Assembly: GCA_024235915.1 (NCBI GenBank)
Contig: JACKLO010000010.1
Span: 124,001 to 188,000, forward strand
DNA: 64,000 bases
Origin: Burkholderiaceae bacterium
GTDB lineage: Bacteria > Pseudomonadota > Gammaproteobacteria > Burkholderiales > Burkholderiaceae_C
Reading direction: 5' to 3'
The notes under the pieces are model-generated. The model did no database searches, was not told the DNA's origin, and worked only from the letters and a program-made list of their open reading frames with translations. Below, one piece after another: positions 8,511 to 20,540 of the stretch; within the stretch, counting starts at the first letter, position 1; each line of letters opens with the position of its first letter. The position numbers and the translations under genes are program-made.

Positions 8511-11158
8511 CTGGCAGTCCCTTCGAGATAAGCCTCCGCAGGCCGCTCACGCTTGACCATGGGCAGCGAGACAGCCATGCCGATAAGGTCCTTGGCCATC
8601 GGGCTCCTCGGATCTGTGTAGATGGGCTTGCGGGATTTCCCCAGTTTCGAGCCGTCGTGACCGGAGAACTTGCCAATGGGGTAGACGATAAGCAGACCAC
8701 GGTCTGAGCTTCTGGACAGACGGGCGGCGCGGTTCGGGTCTGTTTGCTCGCCGCTTTGGAGCTTGCGCTGCATCTCCAGACGCTCGTCGTCTGTAAGGCC
8801 GAAGGCCTCGTCACCTGGGGTCGTGATCACACCAAGGGAGTTCGATGCACCGATTCGGTTACGGCCGAGGTTCCAGACCGGACTGAGTCCCGACGGCAGC
8901 CAACTGGCCGCACCGAGCTCGTCCGACTTCTCGTCACGGCCGCGAACGAGGATGGACCAGTGCGTCACGTCGCCGTCGATGTTCTGCTGCTCGATCCAAA
9001 CTGCGATGAGCTCTGGCGACAGGCCCGATGCCTCGGGAACGTAGTCGAAGTTCCGCAGCAGGTGGACGACCCCTGAAGACTGCACACCATTCCAAAGCGG
9101 TCCGAATTGCGTGGTCTGGTTCGGACCGCCAAGCCCGGCCAGGAAGTCATGGACCGTCGAGCGATTTCGCTCGCATAGCAGTGCGAGACGCTCCTCGTCG
9201 TTCAACGGGAAGCGGAAGGTCTGCTCGAGCTTGCCCGAATACGACTGGCTGACCTGGGAGGCGACGGCGTGCCGACGCTTCAACGCACTGGTCACCTGCA
9301 TGCTGGGGTGGCTCAGGATCCGCACCCCAACCTCGCGGGGAGTCAGGCCGGGCACTATTTCATACATGCGGATGTCTTCTCTAAGCCGGTGCTCCACCAA
9401 CGCGAGGTCTGCAAACCAACCCTGCAGCGTCCCCGTGGTGTAGATGCGGGTCAGGTCCTCGTAGCCGCCACGGTAGCCGTACCACCGGGCCATCTGCAGC
9501 AGCGTGTCGTACTGCGGTGACTGACGTGCGAAGTAGCTGATGAGCAGGCCTTCAAGGGTCAGGCCGCGGGCCAGCTTGTTGCCACCAATGGCAATTGCCT
9601 TAAGTGACGGGTTGAGGTCGAAGTCGAGAACGTCGCCTCGCTCGGAGTTGATCTCGAGGACCTCGACGGCCTTCGCGAAGTTGAAGATGTGATCCTCGAT
9701 GGCTTCAAACTCGACCACCTTGCCGGTATCGACGCCGCTCGTCGTCGGCTTGAAGTCCTCATCCCACAGCTTCTTGAGCGTGTCCCGCAGGCCGTTGTGA
9801 CGGTCGTAGCGCCATTCGTCCTTGAGCTCATTGAAGCGGGATTCGATGAGGTCACGCGTGGGCGACTGGTCAGCGATGCGCTGTGTTGTGTGCACGAGCA
9901 TCGTGCAGGGCGCGTCCGGCTTGCCGCGCTGGGCCCGTGCGGCACCTGCAAGCATGAAGGCATGCAGGGCTTCCTCGAGTGAGGGAACCAGGTCGTTGTT
10001 GCTCAGGAGCTGAGTGACTTCGCCGTCTGGCACATCGCGCAGGACGTCGAGGCCCGGCACGCTCTCACCGCTTGCCGGGTCGAGCCGTCCGAAGAACTCC
10101 TCGGTTCCGAAGTAGCCGCGGGGCTTGGGCAGGTCGATGAGGAAGTCTCGCGGGTAGAGATCGTCACCAACCGCTCCGCCATAGTTGTCGTGCGGGATGA
10201 GCACGTTGGCGAACGGGGTGGCGGTGTAGGCGATGTATGCGCGCCGAGGGAACAGGTTCAGAAGGCTGCGGATGCGCCTGTTGATGACGGCCGGCTCTTC
10301 GAAGCTCGGATCGTTGGGGTCGAAGCCCTCTTCCTGCTGATAGCTGCCCTTGGTATCGACGCTCGCCTGATCAGCCTCGTCATCGATGAACAGTGCCGGC
10401 AGACCGCGACGCATGTCCTCCGAGGCTTCCTCGAACCAGGACTGCAGGCGCCTGAGAACCGCACCGTTCTTCTTGACCACCAGCAGCACGGGGTGAGAGC
10501 CCTGCAGGGCAGCTGTGTTCGCCAACCCCCGGTTGAAGTCGCCATCAATCGTGTCCCTGGTGAACTGGTGCCACTGCTTGCCAACGGGCGGCTCCTCCAC
10601 GGCATTCGGCGGGTTGCCTGGATAGCCTGTGAGCTCTCGATTCAGGCGTAGCTGGGTCTGACGACGCAGGCCGTTGTCGATGCCCGAGAAGACGACCACC
10701 AGCTTGTAGCCGGCGTCTGCAGCCTTGGCGATGACCGCTGTGAAGTTGGCGGTCTTGCCGCTTTGCACGTAGCCCAGCACCAAGCCGCGGATGTCGAACT
10801 CCTCGGTGGCCGGATGTGCGAGCTTCGACAGGATGCAGTCGGAGGCGTTGTCAAGCGAGGCAACCGTGTCACGCGGCCAGTTCTTCTTGCCCAGCAGAAA
10901 TCGACGAAGCGTAGGCCAGTAGTGCCAGGTCGTTCGGTCGAGGTCAGCCACCCAGTCATGCTCACTCTCGGCAGCCGATATGACACGCACACGCTCGAAG
11001 GTTCGGTTTTCCTCCTCAGTGAGCTTGCCCTTGACCCATTCCCTCAAATGAGCCGGGATGAGCTCACTGGCGTAGACAAGCTCCGGGTCGTGTCCCAACT
11101 CCAGGAGGAACCGGGCGGTGCGCAGCGCCTTCTCGTGATCTGGGTCGAGGTCCGCCAT
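8492..11158 (-). CDS. Z1-domain superfamily II helicase-like ATPase
   Basis: 888 residues from ATG 11158, with AGGAG nine bases upstream. Walker A is LGYVQSGKT (about 128-136) and Walker B is FIDDEAD (257-263). The motif III equivalent is YTATPF (311-316). The Z1 hallmark lies at about 525-573: GGNKLARGLTLEGL followed by QMARWYGYRGGYEDLTRIY, equivalent to helicase motifs V and VI. About 300 further residues of unknown fold follow. Z1 proteins occur in modification-linked defence operons, where they are thought to translocate on or remodel DNA. Here the gene lies between the GHKL ATPase (17-base gap) and DUF4420 (19-base overlap). Confidence 0.92.
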   Translation of the reverse strand: MADLDPDHEKALRTARFLLELGHDPELVYASELIPAHLREWVKGKLTEEENRTFERVRVISAAESEHDWVADLDRTTWHYWPTLRRFLLGKKNWPRDTVASLDNASDCILSKLAHPATEEFDIRGLVLGYVQSGKTANFTAVIAKAADAGYKLVVVFSGIDNGLRRQTQLRLNRELTGYPGNPPNAVEEPPVGKQWHQFTRDTIDGDFNRGLANTAALQGSHPVLLVVKKNGAVLRRLQSWFEEASEDMRRGLPALFIDDEADQASVDTKGSYQQEEGFDPNDPSFEEPAVINRRIRSLLNLFPRRAYIAYTATPFANVLIPHDNYGGAVGDDLYPRDFLIDLPKPRGYFGTEEFFGRLDPASGESVPGLDVLRDVPDGEVTQLLSNNDLVPSLEEALHAFMLAGAARAQRGKPDAPCTMLVHTTQRIADQSPTRDLIESRFNELKDEWRYDRHNGLRDTLKKLWDEDFKPTTSGVDTGKVVEFEAIEDHIFNFAKAVEVLEINSERGDVLDFDLNPSLKAIAIGGNKLARGLTLEGLLISYFARQSPQYDTLLQMARWYGYRGGYEDLTRIYTTGTLQGWFADLALVEHRLREDIRMYEIVPGLTPREVGVRILSHPSMQVTSALKRRHAVASQVSQSYSGKLEQTFRFPLNDEERLALLCERNRSTVHDFLAGLGGPNQTTQFGPLWNGVQSSGVVHLLRNFDYVPEASGLSPELIAVWIEQQNIDGDVTHWSILVRGRDEKSDELGAASWLPSGLSPVWNLGRNRIGASNSLGVITTPGDEAFGLTDDERLEMQRKLQSGEQTDPNRAARLSRSSDRGLLIVYPIGKFSGHDGSKLGKSRKPIYTDPRSPMAKDLIGMAVSLPMVKRERPAEAYLEGTARWRPVI

Positions 11159-11175
11159 GGGTTCGCTCCTAGAAG

Positions 11176-12567
11176 TCAGGCTTCGAGGGTCGACTGCGCT
11201 CTGGCGACCGCGGCGTCAATCACGGGAAGTTCGTCCGGCTTCGCCACCCTCTTCAGCAGCCTGCCGACACGGGCGAGCTCTTCACTCGTGACGCCCGCCC
11301 CATTGGTTGGCGGCACCGGCACGTTGGCGTTGGAGTAGCCTGGATTGCCCAAGGCTCCGGAGGTGGCAGGAGATGGTGCCGGGGATGTTGGGAGCTTCCA
11401 GCTGCCCTTCGCAGCCACAGGGGCAGCAGGCAACGGAGCAGGTGCAGGGCTCGCAGCGCCGGCGTTTTTGTTGGCCGTTCGATATGTCTCGTCGGCCACC
11501 TTCGTCCAGGTCTTGACGGCCTTCTCGACGTCAGCGCGTATCTCGGCAGGGAACGCGACCTTCATCTTCGGCACGTTGATCTTGAACTCCTCGTCCAACT
11601 TGGGCGAAAAGAAGACCGCGATTCGGGCGAGCTTGAGGTGTTCGTCAATCGTGCGGATGCCGCTCCAGCCGCCGCTTTGGATGAGGCGGTCGGCACGGTA
11701 GATGTAGAACCCTTGCTGCCTGTTCCACTGATTGGGCCCGGAGGCGCGCTTGTGCGCCTCGGGGGACGAGAACATGGACTGAGCCGGAAGCACATACGGC
11801 TCGAACACCACGTCGCTGCGGCCATAGTGGCCGTCCACACGAAGGCTCAAGGGCTCCAGCGCCTTGCGCTTGGGTTCGTTGGCGACGAACGGATCCCAGG
11901 GTGTGACCTTGTCGTCTTGGATGTAGATGGCCAGCCGCTTGCCGCGAACCTTGTTCTCGAGGAAGCGGTGGAAGACCATCGCGACGTGCTCCTCGAGCTT
12001 GCGGCACATCTCGATGAGCCGCTTGCGGGCAGGTTCACCGTCGGGATTGTTGTATCCAAGGATGCGGTCGAGCTGCTGCCAGATGACGACCGTGCCGGTG
12101 GTCTCCTTCAGATGCAGGCGCACCTGCTCTGGCATGTCCGCAGAGCGAACGGGGAGGATCTCCCACTTGTTGGTCGCCTCGATGTGCGCCATGTCCCAGC
12201 AGTAGGCGTTGATGTCGGCCCGGGATTCGTTCTGCCGGGAGGCAACGATGAGCTTGCGGCACTGACTCAGCGATGCTGTCTTCAGGCCCAGGCCGAACTT
12301 GCCCAGGTCGTCATCGTCATAGTCGCGCTCGGCGCCGAAGCGCAGGGCCTCGCGCAGCTCCTGCGGTGACATGCCAACGCCGTTGTCGGCAATGCTCACA
12401 TACGAGTCGGCACCTGCCCAGTGGGAGTTGATGCGGACCGTGTTGGCCCGGGCGGCTATCGAGTTGTCGATGAGGTCCGCCACGGCCGACTCGAACTCGT
12501 AACCCATGTCGCGCAGCGACTTGATCAGGCGTCGGGCGCCTGGAATGCTCTCAACCCCAATTGACAT
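11176..12567 (-). CDS. GHKL-fold (MORC/MutL-like) ATPase of the defence operon
   Basis: 463 residues from ATG 12567, preceded by GGGAG. The ATP-binding Bergerat fold is clear: N box ESAVADLIDNSIAA (residues 26-39), G1 box DNGVGM (61-66) and G2 box GKFGLGLKTAS (89-99). A transducer-like half follows to about residue 350. An alanine/proline-rich flexible linker (about 360-425) then leads to a short helical tail. No nuclease motif is visible. MORC-type ATPases of this class are known from comparative genomics to be encoded with Z1 helicases, C5 methyltransferases and restriction-fold nucleases. ATP-driven dimer closure on DNA is the family mechanism; it is inferred here. Confidence 0.9.
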   Translation of the reverse strand: MSIGVESIPGARRLIKSLRDMGYEFESAVADLIDNSIAARANTVRINSHWAGADSYVSIADNGVGMSPQELREALRFGAERDYDDDDLGKFGLGLKTASLSQCRKLIVASRQNESRADINAYCWDMAHIEATNKWEILPVRSADMPEQVRLHLKETTGTVVIWQQLDRILGYNNPDGEPARKRLIEMCRKLEEHVAMVFHRFLENKVRGKRLAIYIQDDKVTPWDPFVANEPKRKALEPLSLRVDGHYGRSDVVFEPYVLPAQSMFSSPEAHKRASGPNQWNRQQGFYIYRADRLIQSGGWSGIRTIDEHLKLARIAVFFSPKLDEEFKINVPKMKVAFPAEIRADVEKAVKTWTKVADETYRTANKNAGAASPAPAPLPAAPVAAKGSWKLPTSPAPSPATSGALGNPGYSNANVPVPPTNGAGVTSEELARVGRLLKRVAKPDELPVIDAAVARAQSTLEA

Positions 12568-12609
12568 CAGTTCTCCCTGGAGGCATTTCGCCGTATCTGT
12601 CTTGATGCG

Positions 12610-14262
12610 CTATCGAACCCTGTCCTTCGCGGCAGCTCCTGCGATGACCGCTACAGAGCAGTAGTACTCCTCTTCAGCCAGTACCTTGGCATCGAACCTG
12701 CGCCGAGCTTCGCGCGCAAGTGGGATGAGCTCGACCGGCCACCCACTGCGCACGTAGTAGGGCTCAAGAACAAAGCTCACTCCCCGCTTCGGGCCTGGGC
12801 TGAGCTCCTTGCCGTTGTCCATCGCCGCGTCCGGATGGAGGTTGGGGTGCAGGTATCCGACGGCCCACCATGCCTTCAGGAATTCGGCCTTTGGCAGCTG
12901 CGTCAGGTCTTTCATCACCATTGACTCGACGAAGGCTTCGAGTTCTGTGACGGCCAGCTCCTGGCTCAGCGGCAGGTTGGCATTCAGGCTCCGCGTGACG
13001 GCATCAGTCATGGCCGGCTGAGCCAGGTACTCGGCCACAGCCAGTCCCACAGCCTTGCCTACCAGCGGCGGCACAGCGTTTCCGATCTCGGAGTAGGCTT
13101 TGGTGCGCTCTTGGGGAAATTCGAAAGTGTCAGGAAAGCTCTGAACCCGGGCGGCTTCCCGCGGCGTGAGCGAGCGGGTCTGGGTCGGGTGAATGAACAT
13201 CAGTCCATCCTTCTTCAGATGCGCGACGATGGTCGAGCACAACTGATCCCGATGCTGGCGCGTGTAGCGATCCTTGAAATGCTCTCGGTCGTAGGGGAAC
13301 TCCATCTCGACACCGCGGGCAATGGCAGCGCGGCTGGTCTCACCTTCTCGAAGGCGCATGAAGTCACGCTTGTCACGATCACTATGTGGACGGGCGGCGT
13401 GTCCGAGCAGGTTCCTGGCTTTGTGTGCTTGGAGCACGTTGTATGTGTACCTCCGGCCATAGCGCTTGACGTGCTGACGTCGCAAATCGATGTCGTATTC
13501 GCGGACGTGACGCTCGTCTCCCGCCAGGACTTCGGGCAGGTCACCAATGGCCTCACCCAGTGTCATATGGGGTTGCATGCCCTTGGGCACTGCTTCGCCA
13601 GGGTCGACGTGGGTCGCGCGGATGTACCGTGCAGGGATGAAGACTGGCAGTTCCCGCCTAGTTCCGATGATGAGTTGACGGACGCGCTTCTGGGGGACGC
13701 CGAACCGCCAAGCCAATGCTTCGAAGGGAATGACGCGGTATCCCAGCTCTCTGCTGTCCGCCTGGACCGCCGTGAAGAACTCGCCCCCCGCAGCCGAGCG
13801 GATGCCAGGGACGTTCTCCATCACAAAAACCTTGGGCTGGTAGTAGGTGACGAACTTCAGGAACTCACGATAGAGCTCCCGTCGCGGGTCGTAGACCAGT
13901 CGCTCACCGTGGTTAGACCCGCCGACTTGTCGTGCCTTAGAGAAGCCTTGGCAAGGTGGGCCTCCAACGATGACATCCACCCGCTGTGAGCCCAGCACCT
14001 CGTCCAATTCCTTGGGCGCAAACTTGGTGAGGTCCTTCACCATTGCGACCGACACGTCCGGGTGATTGCGCTTGAATGTCTCGATGGCCGATTCGTTCGA
14101 GTCGATGGCAGCCAAGCATCGCAAGCCTGCCCACTGCAGGCCGAGCGAGAACCCGCCGCAGCCTGAGAACAAGTCGAGAAATGTGAGCGGCTCAGAAACT
14201 ACTGGGCTAGAGGCAGGCGAACGCCAAACATCAGCGTCTGTTGATTTTCCCATGCTGAGCAT
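12610..14262 (-). CDS. DNA (cytosine-5-)-methyltransferase of the defence operon
   Basis: 550 residues from ATG 14262; an in-frame ATG at 14253 is the alternative, since GGGAG lies three bases before the first and twelve before the second. Conserved C5 motifs appear in order: I, FLDLFSGCGGFSLGL (28-42); IV, GGPPCQGFS with catalytic C104; VI, FVMENVPGI (147-154); VIII, QKRVRQLIIG; X, EIGNAVPPLVGKAVG. The target-recognition region lies between VIII and X. It transfers methyl from S-adenosylmethionine to carbon 5 of cytosine; the target sequence cannot be read. An extra stretch of about 130 residues follows motif X. It heads the operon, 42 bases before the GHKL ATPase gene. Confidence 0.93.
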   Translation of the reverse strand: MLSMGKSTDADVWRSPASSPVVSEPLTFLDLFSGCGGFSLGLQWAGLRCLAAIDSNESAIETFKRNHPDVSVAMVKDLTKFAPKELDEVLGSQRVDVIVGGPPCQGFSKARQVGGSNHGERLVYDPRRELYREFLKFVTYYQPKVFVMENVPGIRSAAGGEFFTAVQADSRELGYRVIPFEALAWRFGVPQKRVRQLIIGTRRELPVFIPARYIRATHVDPGEAVPKGMQPHMTLGEAIGDLPEVLAGDERHVREYDIDLRRQHVKRYGRRYTYNVLQAHKARNLLGHAARPHSDRDKRDFMRLREGETSRAAIARGVEMEFPYDREHFKDRYTRQHRDQLCSTIVAHLKKDGLMFIHPTQTRSLTPREAARVQSFPDTFEFPQERTKAYSEIGNAVPPLVGKAVGLAVAEYLAQPAMTDAVTRSLNANLPLSQELAVTELEAFVESMVMKDLTQLPKAEFLKAWWAVGYLHPNLHPDAAMDNGKELSPGPKRGVSFVLEPYYVRSGWPVELIPLAREARRRFDAKVLAEEEYYCSVAVIAGAAAKDRVR

Positions 14263-14320
14263 TCACTCCCGGTCCGCAAATCAGCGTCGGAAGCATTCTC
14301 ACCGCAATCGCCGAGCTCCA

Positions 14321-14361
14321 GACTTGTTGCGTTGGTGCACAGGATCAATCAACAACAAGTC
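14321..14361. promoter_or_regulatory. 9-bp inverted repeat upstream of the methyltransferase gene
   Basis: GACTTGTTG (14321-14329) and CAACAAGTC (14353-14361) form perfect 9-bp arms around a 23-base centre that includes the palindrome GTGCAC. It lies about 60-100 bases before the methyltransferase start. A candidate operator; the operon has no separate control protein, so self-regulation by the methyltransferase or a partner is possible. Confidence 0.4.
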
Positions 14362-14395
14362 GGTGGCCGCCTCAAAGTTTTGACTACTCTAGAGC

Positions 14396-14423
14396 GGTTG
14401 CAGAGTTGCGCCCCTGTGCAACC
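14396..14423. repeat. 7-bp inverted repeat, GGTTGCA/TGCAACC
   Basis: GGTTGCA at 14396-14402 and TGCAACC at 14417-14423, separated by 14 bases. It may be a second operator or part of a hairpin at the end of one of the flanking transcripts. There is no T tract on either side. Confidence 0.3.
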
Positions 14424-14595
14424 CTCAAGGGCCGTATGAATTGGACCAGATGCCGCCTTGCATGACATACGTGCAGTCCAAAGACGGCATAGCCCCACTC
14501 TTGGTTGATCTCAGACTTTGGCGATGGTCCGACGCTCATGCGAGATCACGATGGTGCCAACTGCCACCTCGTCGCTCTGCGATCAACCCCAGAAC

Positions 14596-18283
<3,688 letters not shown>

Positions 18284-18626
18284 GTCTTTACCTTTTTAAG
18301 CCTGGTAGCCGTAGTAGGGCCAGGCCGGGGCTGTGAACAACGCTATTTTCGCCTGATTGATCAAGGCTTTAGTGGGGCATGAACCCTGTGGGCCGGAACA
18401 GGGACGGCGACGTCGCGGTTTGGGGACAAATCGAGCGGGTGGCCAAGGGCTGTGGACAAGCTTGCGGTTGTTCGGGAGATGTGCACAGGGTTGTGATGGT
18501 GTCCGTTGTTCGGCACGGCATCCCACGGCTTCGCAGCGCTCGGCTGGTTCGCCCACGGCCCGGCGAGTATGCCGGGCCGGTTCGGCAGGCGAACGGCCCC
18601 GCGCAGGTGGACGCGTGCGTCCTGCC
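18284..18626. other. dnaA-dnaN intergenic region, candidate replication origin
   Basis: 343 bases. It contains DnaA-box-like sites: TGTGGACAA at 18451-18459 (TTGTCCACA on the minus strand, one mismatch to TTATCCACA) and TGTGAACAA at 18332-18340 (TTGTTCACA), with a weaker TGGGGACAA at 18421-18429. A relatively AT-rich stretch at about 18332-18372 could be the unwinding element. A GC-rich hairpin (GGCCCGGC, 18557-18564, with GCCGGGCC, 18571-18578) lies just after the dnaA stop. Origins in this position are common in bacteria, but the dnaA-rpmH side also has boxes, so the assignment is open. Confidence 0.45.
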
Positions 18627-20069
18627 TCACCCTTTGAGCGTCTGCTCCAGCACGTGCAGCTGCTGGTTGAGCTCGCTGTTCTTCTGCCGCTCGCCGCCGA
18701 TCTTGCGCACCGCATGCAGTACCGTGGTGTGGTCGCGGCCGCCGAAGAGCTCGCCGATCTCCGGCAGGCTCTTCTGCGTCATCTCCTTGGCCAGGAACAT
18801 GGCGATCTGCCGCGGACGGGCGATCGAGGCCGGCCGCTTCTTGCTGTACATGTCGGCGACCTTGATCTTGTAGAAGTCGGCCACCGTCTTCTGGATGTTC
18901 TCGACCCCGATCTGCCGGTTCTGGATCGACAGCAGGTCCTTCAGCGCCTCGCGGGCGAGGGCGATGTTGACGTCCTTGTGGGTGAAGCGGGCGTAAGCCA
19001 GCACCTTGCGCAGCGCGCCTTCGAGCTCGCGCACGTTGGCGCGCACGTTCTTGGCGACGAAGAAGGCCACGTCTTCCGGCATCTCCACGCCGTCCACCCG
19101 CGCCTTCTGGATCAGGATGGCCACCCGCATCTCCAGCTCCGGTGGCTCGATGGCCACCGTGAGGCCGGCGTCGAAGCGGCTGGTCAACCGTTCGTCGATG
19201 TCGACCAGGCCCTTGGGGTAGGTGTCGCTGGTCATGATGATGTGGGCGCGCTTGGCCAGCAGTGCTTCGAAGGCGTTGAAGAACTCCTCCTGGGTGCGCT
19301 CCTTGCCGGCGAAGAACTGCACGTCGTCGATCAGCAGCAGGTCGAGCTGGTGGTACTTGGCCTTGAGTTCGTCGAAGGTCTTGCGCTGGTAGTTGCGCAC
19401 CACGTCGCTGATGAACTGCTCTGCGTGCAGGTACAGCACTCGCGCATCGGGCTTGTCCTTCAGCAGGGCATTGCCCACGGCATGCACCAGGTGCGTCTTG
19501 CCCAGGCCGACGCCACCGTAGATGAACAGCGGGTTGTACATGGCGCCCGGCGCGCCGGCCACGTGCAGGGCGGCAGTGCGGGCCATCTGGTTGGCGCGGC
19601 CGGCCACCAGGGTGTCGAAGGTCAGCGCCGGGTTGAGCTTGTGGCGGCTGGCGGCCGGCGCCGTGGCGGCTAGACCGGTGGTGGCATGGGTGGCCGATAG
19701 CGCGGCGGGCAGGGCAGCCGTAGCCGCCGCATCGGCGGCGTGAACCGGGTGCGCATCGTTGGCCGAGGCGGCGCCGGCCAGTGGGCCTGGGCGCACCGTG
19801 GGCAGCTCACGAGGTGCCAGTTGCAGGTCCAGCCGGACGGGCAGACCGGCGAGGTCGCTCAGCACGGTCTCGATGCGGCCGGCGTACTGGCTGCGGATCC
19901 AGTCAAGCTTGAAGCGGTTGGGTACCCGCAGGGCGACACGCATCGTGTCGTCGTCCTGCGGCGGCAGCACTTCAGCCGGGGGCAGCGGTCGGATCCAGGT
20001 GTTGAACTGCTGTTCGGGCAGTTCGCTTGCGAGGCGCTCGCAGCCACGCTGCCAAAGGTCGGGGGTCAT
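18627..20069 (-). CDS. dnaA: chromosomal replication initiator protein DnaA
   Basis: 480 residues from ATG 20069 ([20 protein letters not shown]). That start was chosen over an upstream GTG at 20147 because the M-x-x-x-LWQ beginning is the family start and the GTG lies inside a DnaA box. Domain I covers about residues 1-90 (FNTWIRPL). Domain II is an alanine-rich linker, about 100-150. Domain III is the AAA+ ATPase with Walker [18 protein letters not shown] and Walker [10 protein letters not shown]. Domain IV has the box-binding signature [16 protein letters not shown]. It opens the origin and loads the helicase. A perfect DnaA box 71 bases upstream suggests autoregulation. Confidence 0.98.
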   Translation of the reverse strand: MTPDLWQRGCERLASELPEQQFNTWIRPLPPAEVLPPQDDDTMRVALRVPNRFKLDWIRSQYAGRIETVLSDLAGLPVRLDLQLAPRELPTVRPGPLAGAASANDAHPVHAADAAATAALPAALSATHATTGLAATAPAASRHKLNPALTFDTLVAGRANQMARTAALHVAGAPGAMYNPLFIYGGVGLGKTHLVHAVGNALLKDKPDARVLYLHAEQFISDVVRNYQRKTFDELKAKYHQLDLLLIDDVQFFAGKERTQEEFFNAFEALLAKRAHIIMTSDTYPKGLVDIDERLTSRFDAGLTVAIEPPELEMRVAILIQKARVDGVEMPEDVAFFVAKNVRANVRELEGALRKVLAYARFTHKDVNIALAREALKDLLSIQNRQIGVENIQKTVADFYKIKVADMYSKKRPASIARPRQIAMFLAKEMTQKSLPEIGELFGGRDHTTVLHAVRKIGGERQKNSELNQQLHVLEQTLKG

Positions 20070-20139
20070 GCCGGTGGGGTGTGGAAATCTTCTTGTCTCG
20101 GCACCTTCTGGCAGCAGCCAGGCGGTGCGGGGAGCGCAG

Positions 20140-20148
20140 TTATCCACA
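20140..20148 (+). promoter_or_regulatory. perfect DnaA box
   Basis: TTATCCACA, identical to the Escherichia coli consensus, lies 71 bases upstream of the dnaA start codon. It may act in origin function and in DnaA autoregulation. Confidence 0.75.
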
Positions 20149-20178
20149 ATGTCGCGCCAGCGGTCAACCCCTGCGCAT

Positions 20179-20231
20179 CACCACAGGTTGTGGTGCAAGT
20201 CTTTGACCAGAAAAGGATTTTCTGCTCTAAT
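20179..20231 (+). promoter_or_regulatory. rpmH operon promoter with two 17-base palindromes
   Basis: The -35 box TTGACC (20203-20208) and the -10 box TCTAAT (20226-20231) are separated by the ideal 17 bases; each matches consensus at five of six positions. The spacer is filled by a palindrome, CAGAAAA-GGA-TTTTCTG (20208-20224). A second palindrome of the same 7-3-7 build, CACCACA-GGT-TGTGGTG (20179-20195), sits just upstream of the -35. Both could bind regulators. Transcription would start near 20238 and read rpmH-rnpA-yidD-yidC. Confidence 0.65.
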
Positions 20232-20521
20232 GGAGGGTTCCCCGAATTCGGAAAAATGCGGGGCAGTACGGGAATGTGCTGATCTGGCAACGGCTGTGTG
20301 CAACATCGCAACAGCTTGGTGCGGCGGGTGGAAGGTCTTTGTGGCCTGAGGCTTGGTGCGCTGGGTTCGCCAGGGTGGCTGGGGTTGGCGAATGCAGCCT
20401 GGGTGCGCCCAGGAGCTTCGGGTCAGGCCTACAGCGCCCTTGCGGGTCGGTTCTGCCTTTCGGCGCCTCTCGATGCTGCCCGCCTGCGTGGGTCCAGTTC
20501 GGCCAGCCACTGGCATTTTTT

Positions 20522-20540
20522 CGCCAGGCCTGGCGTTTTT
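20522..20540 (+). terminator. terminator-like palindrome with T run in the rpmH leader
   Basis: CGCCAGG and CCTGGCG form a 14-base palindrome followed directly by five T residues, 52 bases before the rpmH start. Stem of about five pairs with a GGCC loop. It could attenuate the rpmH transcript or end a short leader RNA. Confidence 0.4.

Larger units (their letters stand above)
14263..14595. other. intergenic region between gyrB and the defence operon
   Basis: 333 bases without a gene, visibly less GC-rich than the flanks. It must hold the promoter of the leftward defence operon and the end of the gyrB transcript. Two dyads are seen: 14321-14361 and 14396-14423. The gyrB-proximal half (about 14440-14595) has no recognisable gene remnant or T-rich terminator. 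Confidence 0.6.

Noticed and set aside
14440..14595. Transposase or integrase remnant at the gyrB end of the defence island
   Set aside because: No frame gives a recognisable fragment, and no terminal repeats or target duplication are visible.
20070..20147. Extended DnaA from a GTG at 20147
   Set aside because: The extra 26 residues are not like any DnaA, and the GTG lies within the perfect DnaA box.
20238..20540. 6S RNA, 4.5S RNA or RNase P RNA in the rpmH leader
   Set aside because: None of the conserved sequence blocks of these RNAs is present; only generic hairpins are seen.
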